Source of the DNA: an uncultured Bacteroidota bacterium
Lineage (GTDB): Bacteria; Bacteroidota; Bacteroidia; Bacteroidales; UBA12077
Direction of reading: 5' to 3'
Assembly (NCBI GenBank): GCA_913055635.1
Contig: CAJXLK010000010.1
Coordinates: 40,300 to 104,299, forward strand
DNA length: 64,000 bases
Shown piece by piece: positions 63,854 through 64,000 of this stretch (position 1 is its first letter; each line of letters begins with the position of its first letter). A model generated the notes under the pieces. The model saw nothing but the letters and a program-made list of their open reading frames with translations. It had not been told where the DNA came from and made no database searches. Position numbers and translations under genes: made by a program.

Positions 63854-64000
63854 ATGGAGTTTATCATCACCGGAATGCGCAGAAGCGGCACCACCATATT
63901 GTATGATGCCTTCTATGAAGATCAGCGGTTTGATATGTATTATGAGCCATTTACTTTTGGTAAAAAGGATAATGGTGGAGGAAGTGGACTAAGAAAAATT
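63854..64000 (+). CDS. Sulfotransferase-like protein, 3' end outside the window
   Basis: The first 49 codons only. MEFIITGMRRSGTTILYDAFYEDQRFDMYYEPFTF is a typical nucleotide-binding loop of sulfotransferases (GxxRSGTT), starting 6 bases after the glycosyltransferase stop. A second sulfotransferase in the same operon as the one at 61.8 kb. Short ORF, so the family assignment rests on the loop alone. Confidence 0.7.
   Translation, partial: MEFIITGMRRSGTTILYDAFYEDQRFDMYYEPFTFGKKDNGGGSGLRKI

Overview
The window is a chromosomal stretch of a Bacteroidota bacterium, most likely Bacteroidales/Marinilabiliales-like (the order is inference). The evidence is a TonB-dependent receptor paired with a DUF4249 lipoprotein, a peptidase with a type IX secretion C-terminal domain, SpoIIE/TPR signalling proteins, a DUF2723 membrane protein, a bactofilin, and promoters of the Bacteroidetes form TTTG-N19-TAnnTTTG (two exact examples, at a tRNA-Arg gene and at an RdhA-like gene). 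The content is largely core chromosome. I see no prophage, insertion sequence, plasmid module or CRISPR array.

Layout. 1-7.6 kb: the end of an AsmA-like envelope protein, a histidine kinase, and two SpoIIE-type PP2C phosphatases. 8-20 kb: tyrS, cvpA, tRNA-Arg, corA (damaged N-terminus), a membrane-anchored reductive-dehalogenase-like protein, polA, queD, an ArsR regulator, a polyprenyl synthase and a dtd-mazG-deoC operon. 20-36 kb: an SSS symporter, DUF4249/TonB receptor, an NCS2 permease behind a duplicated structured element, an M1 peptidase with a T9SS domain, a universal stress protein, two M16 peptidases and a second polyprenyl synthase. 36.6-57.4 kb: energy conversion. 57.6-64 kb: an AlbA protein, a TPR protein, an ABC-class ATPase, and the start of a sulfotransferase/glycosyltransferase locus.

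The most striking region is 36.6-57.4 kb. The F-type ATP synthase is split. atpD-atpC lie at 36.7-38.4 kb. A bactofilin, AtpZ and an AtpI-like gene lie at 42.9-44.0 kb. atpB-E-F-H-A-G lie at 52.2-57.4 kb. A complete V/A-type ATPase operon (E, DUF2764, A, B, D, I, K) sits between the AtpI-like gene and atpB, with its own promoter and a strong terminator. The V-type ring subunit carries the residues that bind Na+ in Enterococcus NtpK, while the F-type c subunit has a proton-type site. The locus therefore appears to encode two rotary enzymes using different ions.

A second theme is repeats. Several degenerate tandem arrays (8-bp AATG/CATT octamers, a GGGAGTA-like heptamer, a 25-bp GCAGCAG unit) begin exactly at gene 3' ends, and in three cases supply the stop codon. 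Two clusters of a CCCCGC-TTA-GCGGGG palindrome lie 18 kb apart. All assignments are from reading the sequence; no database search was run.
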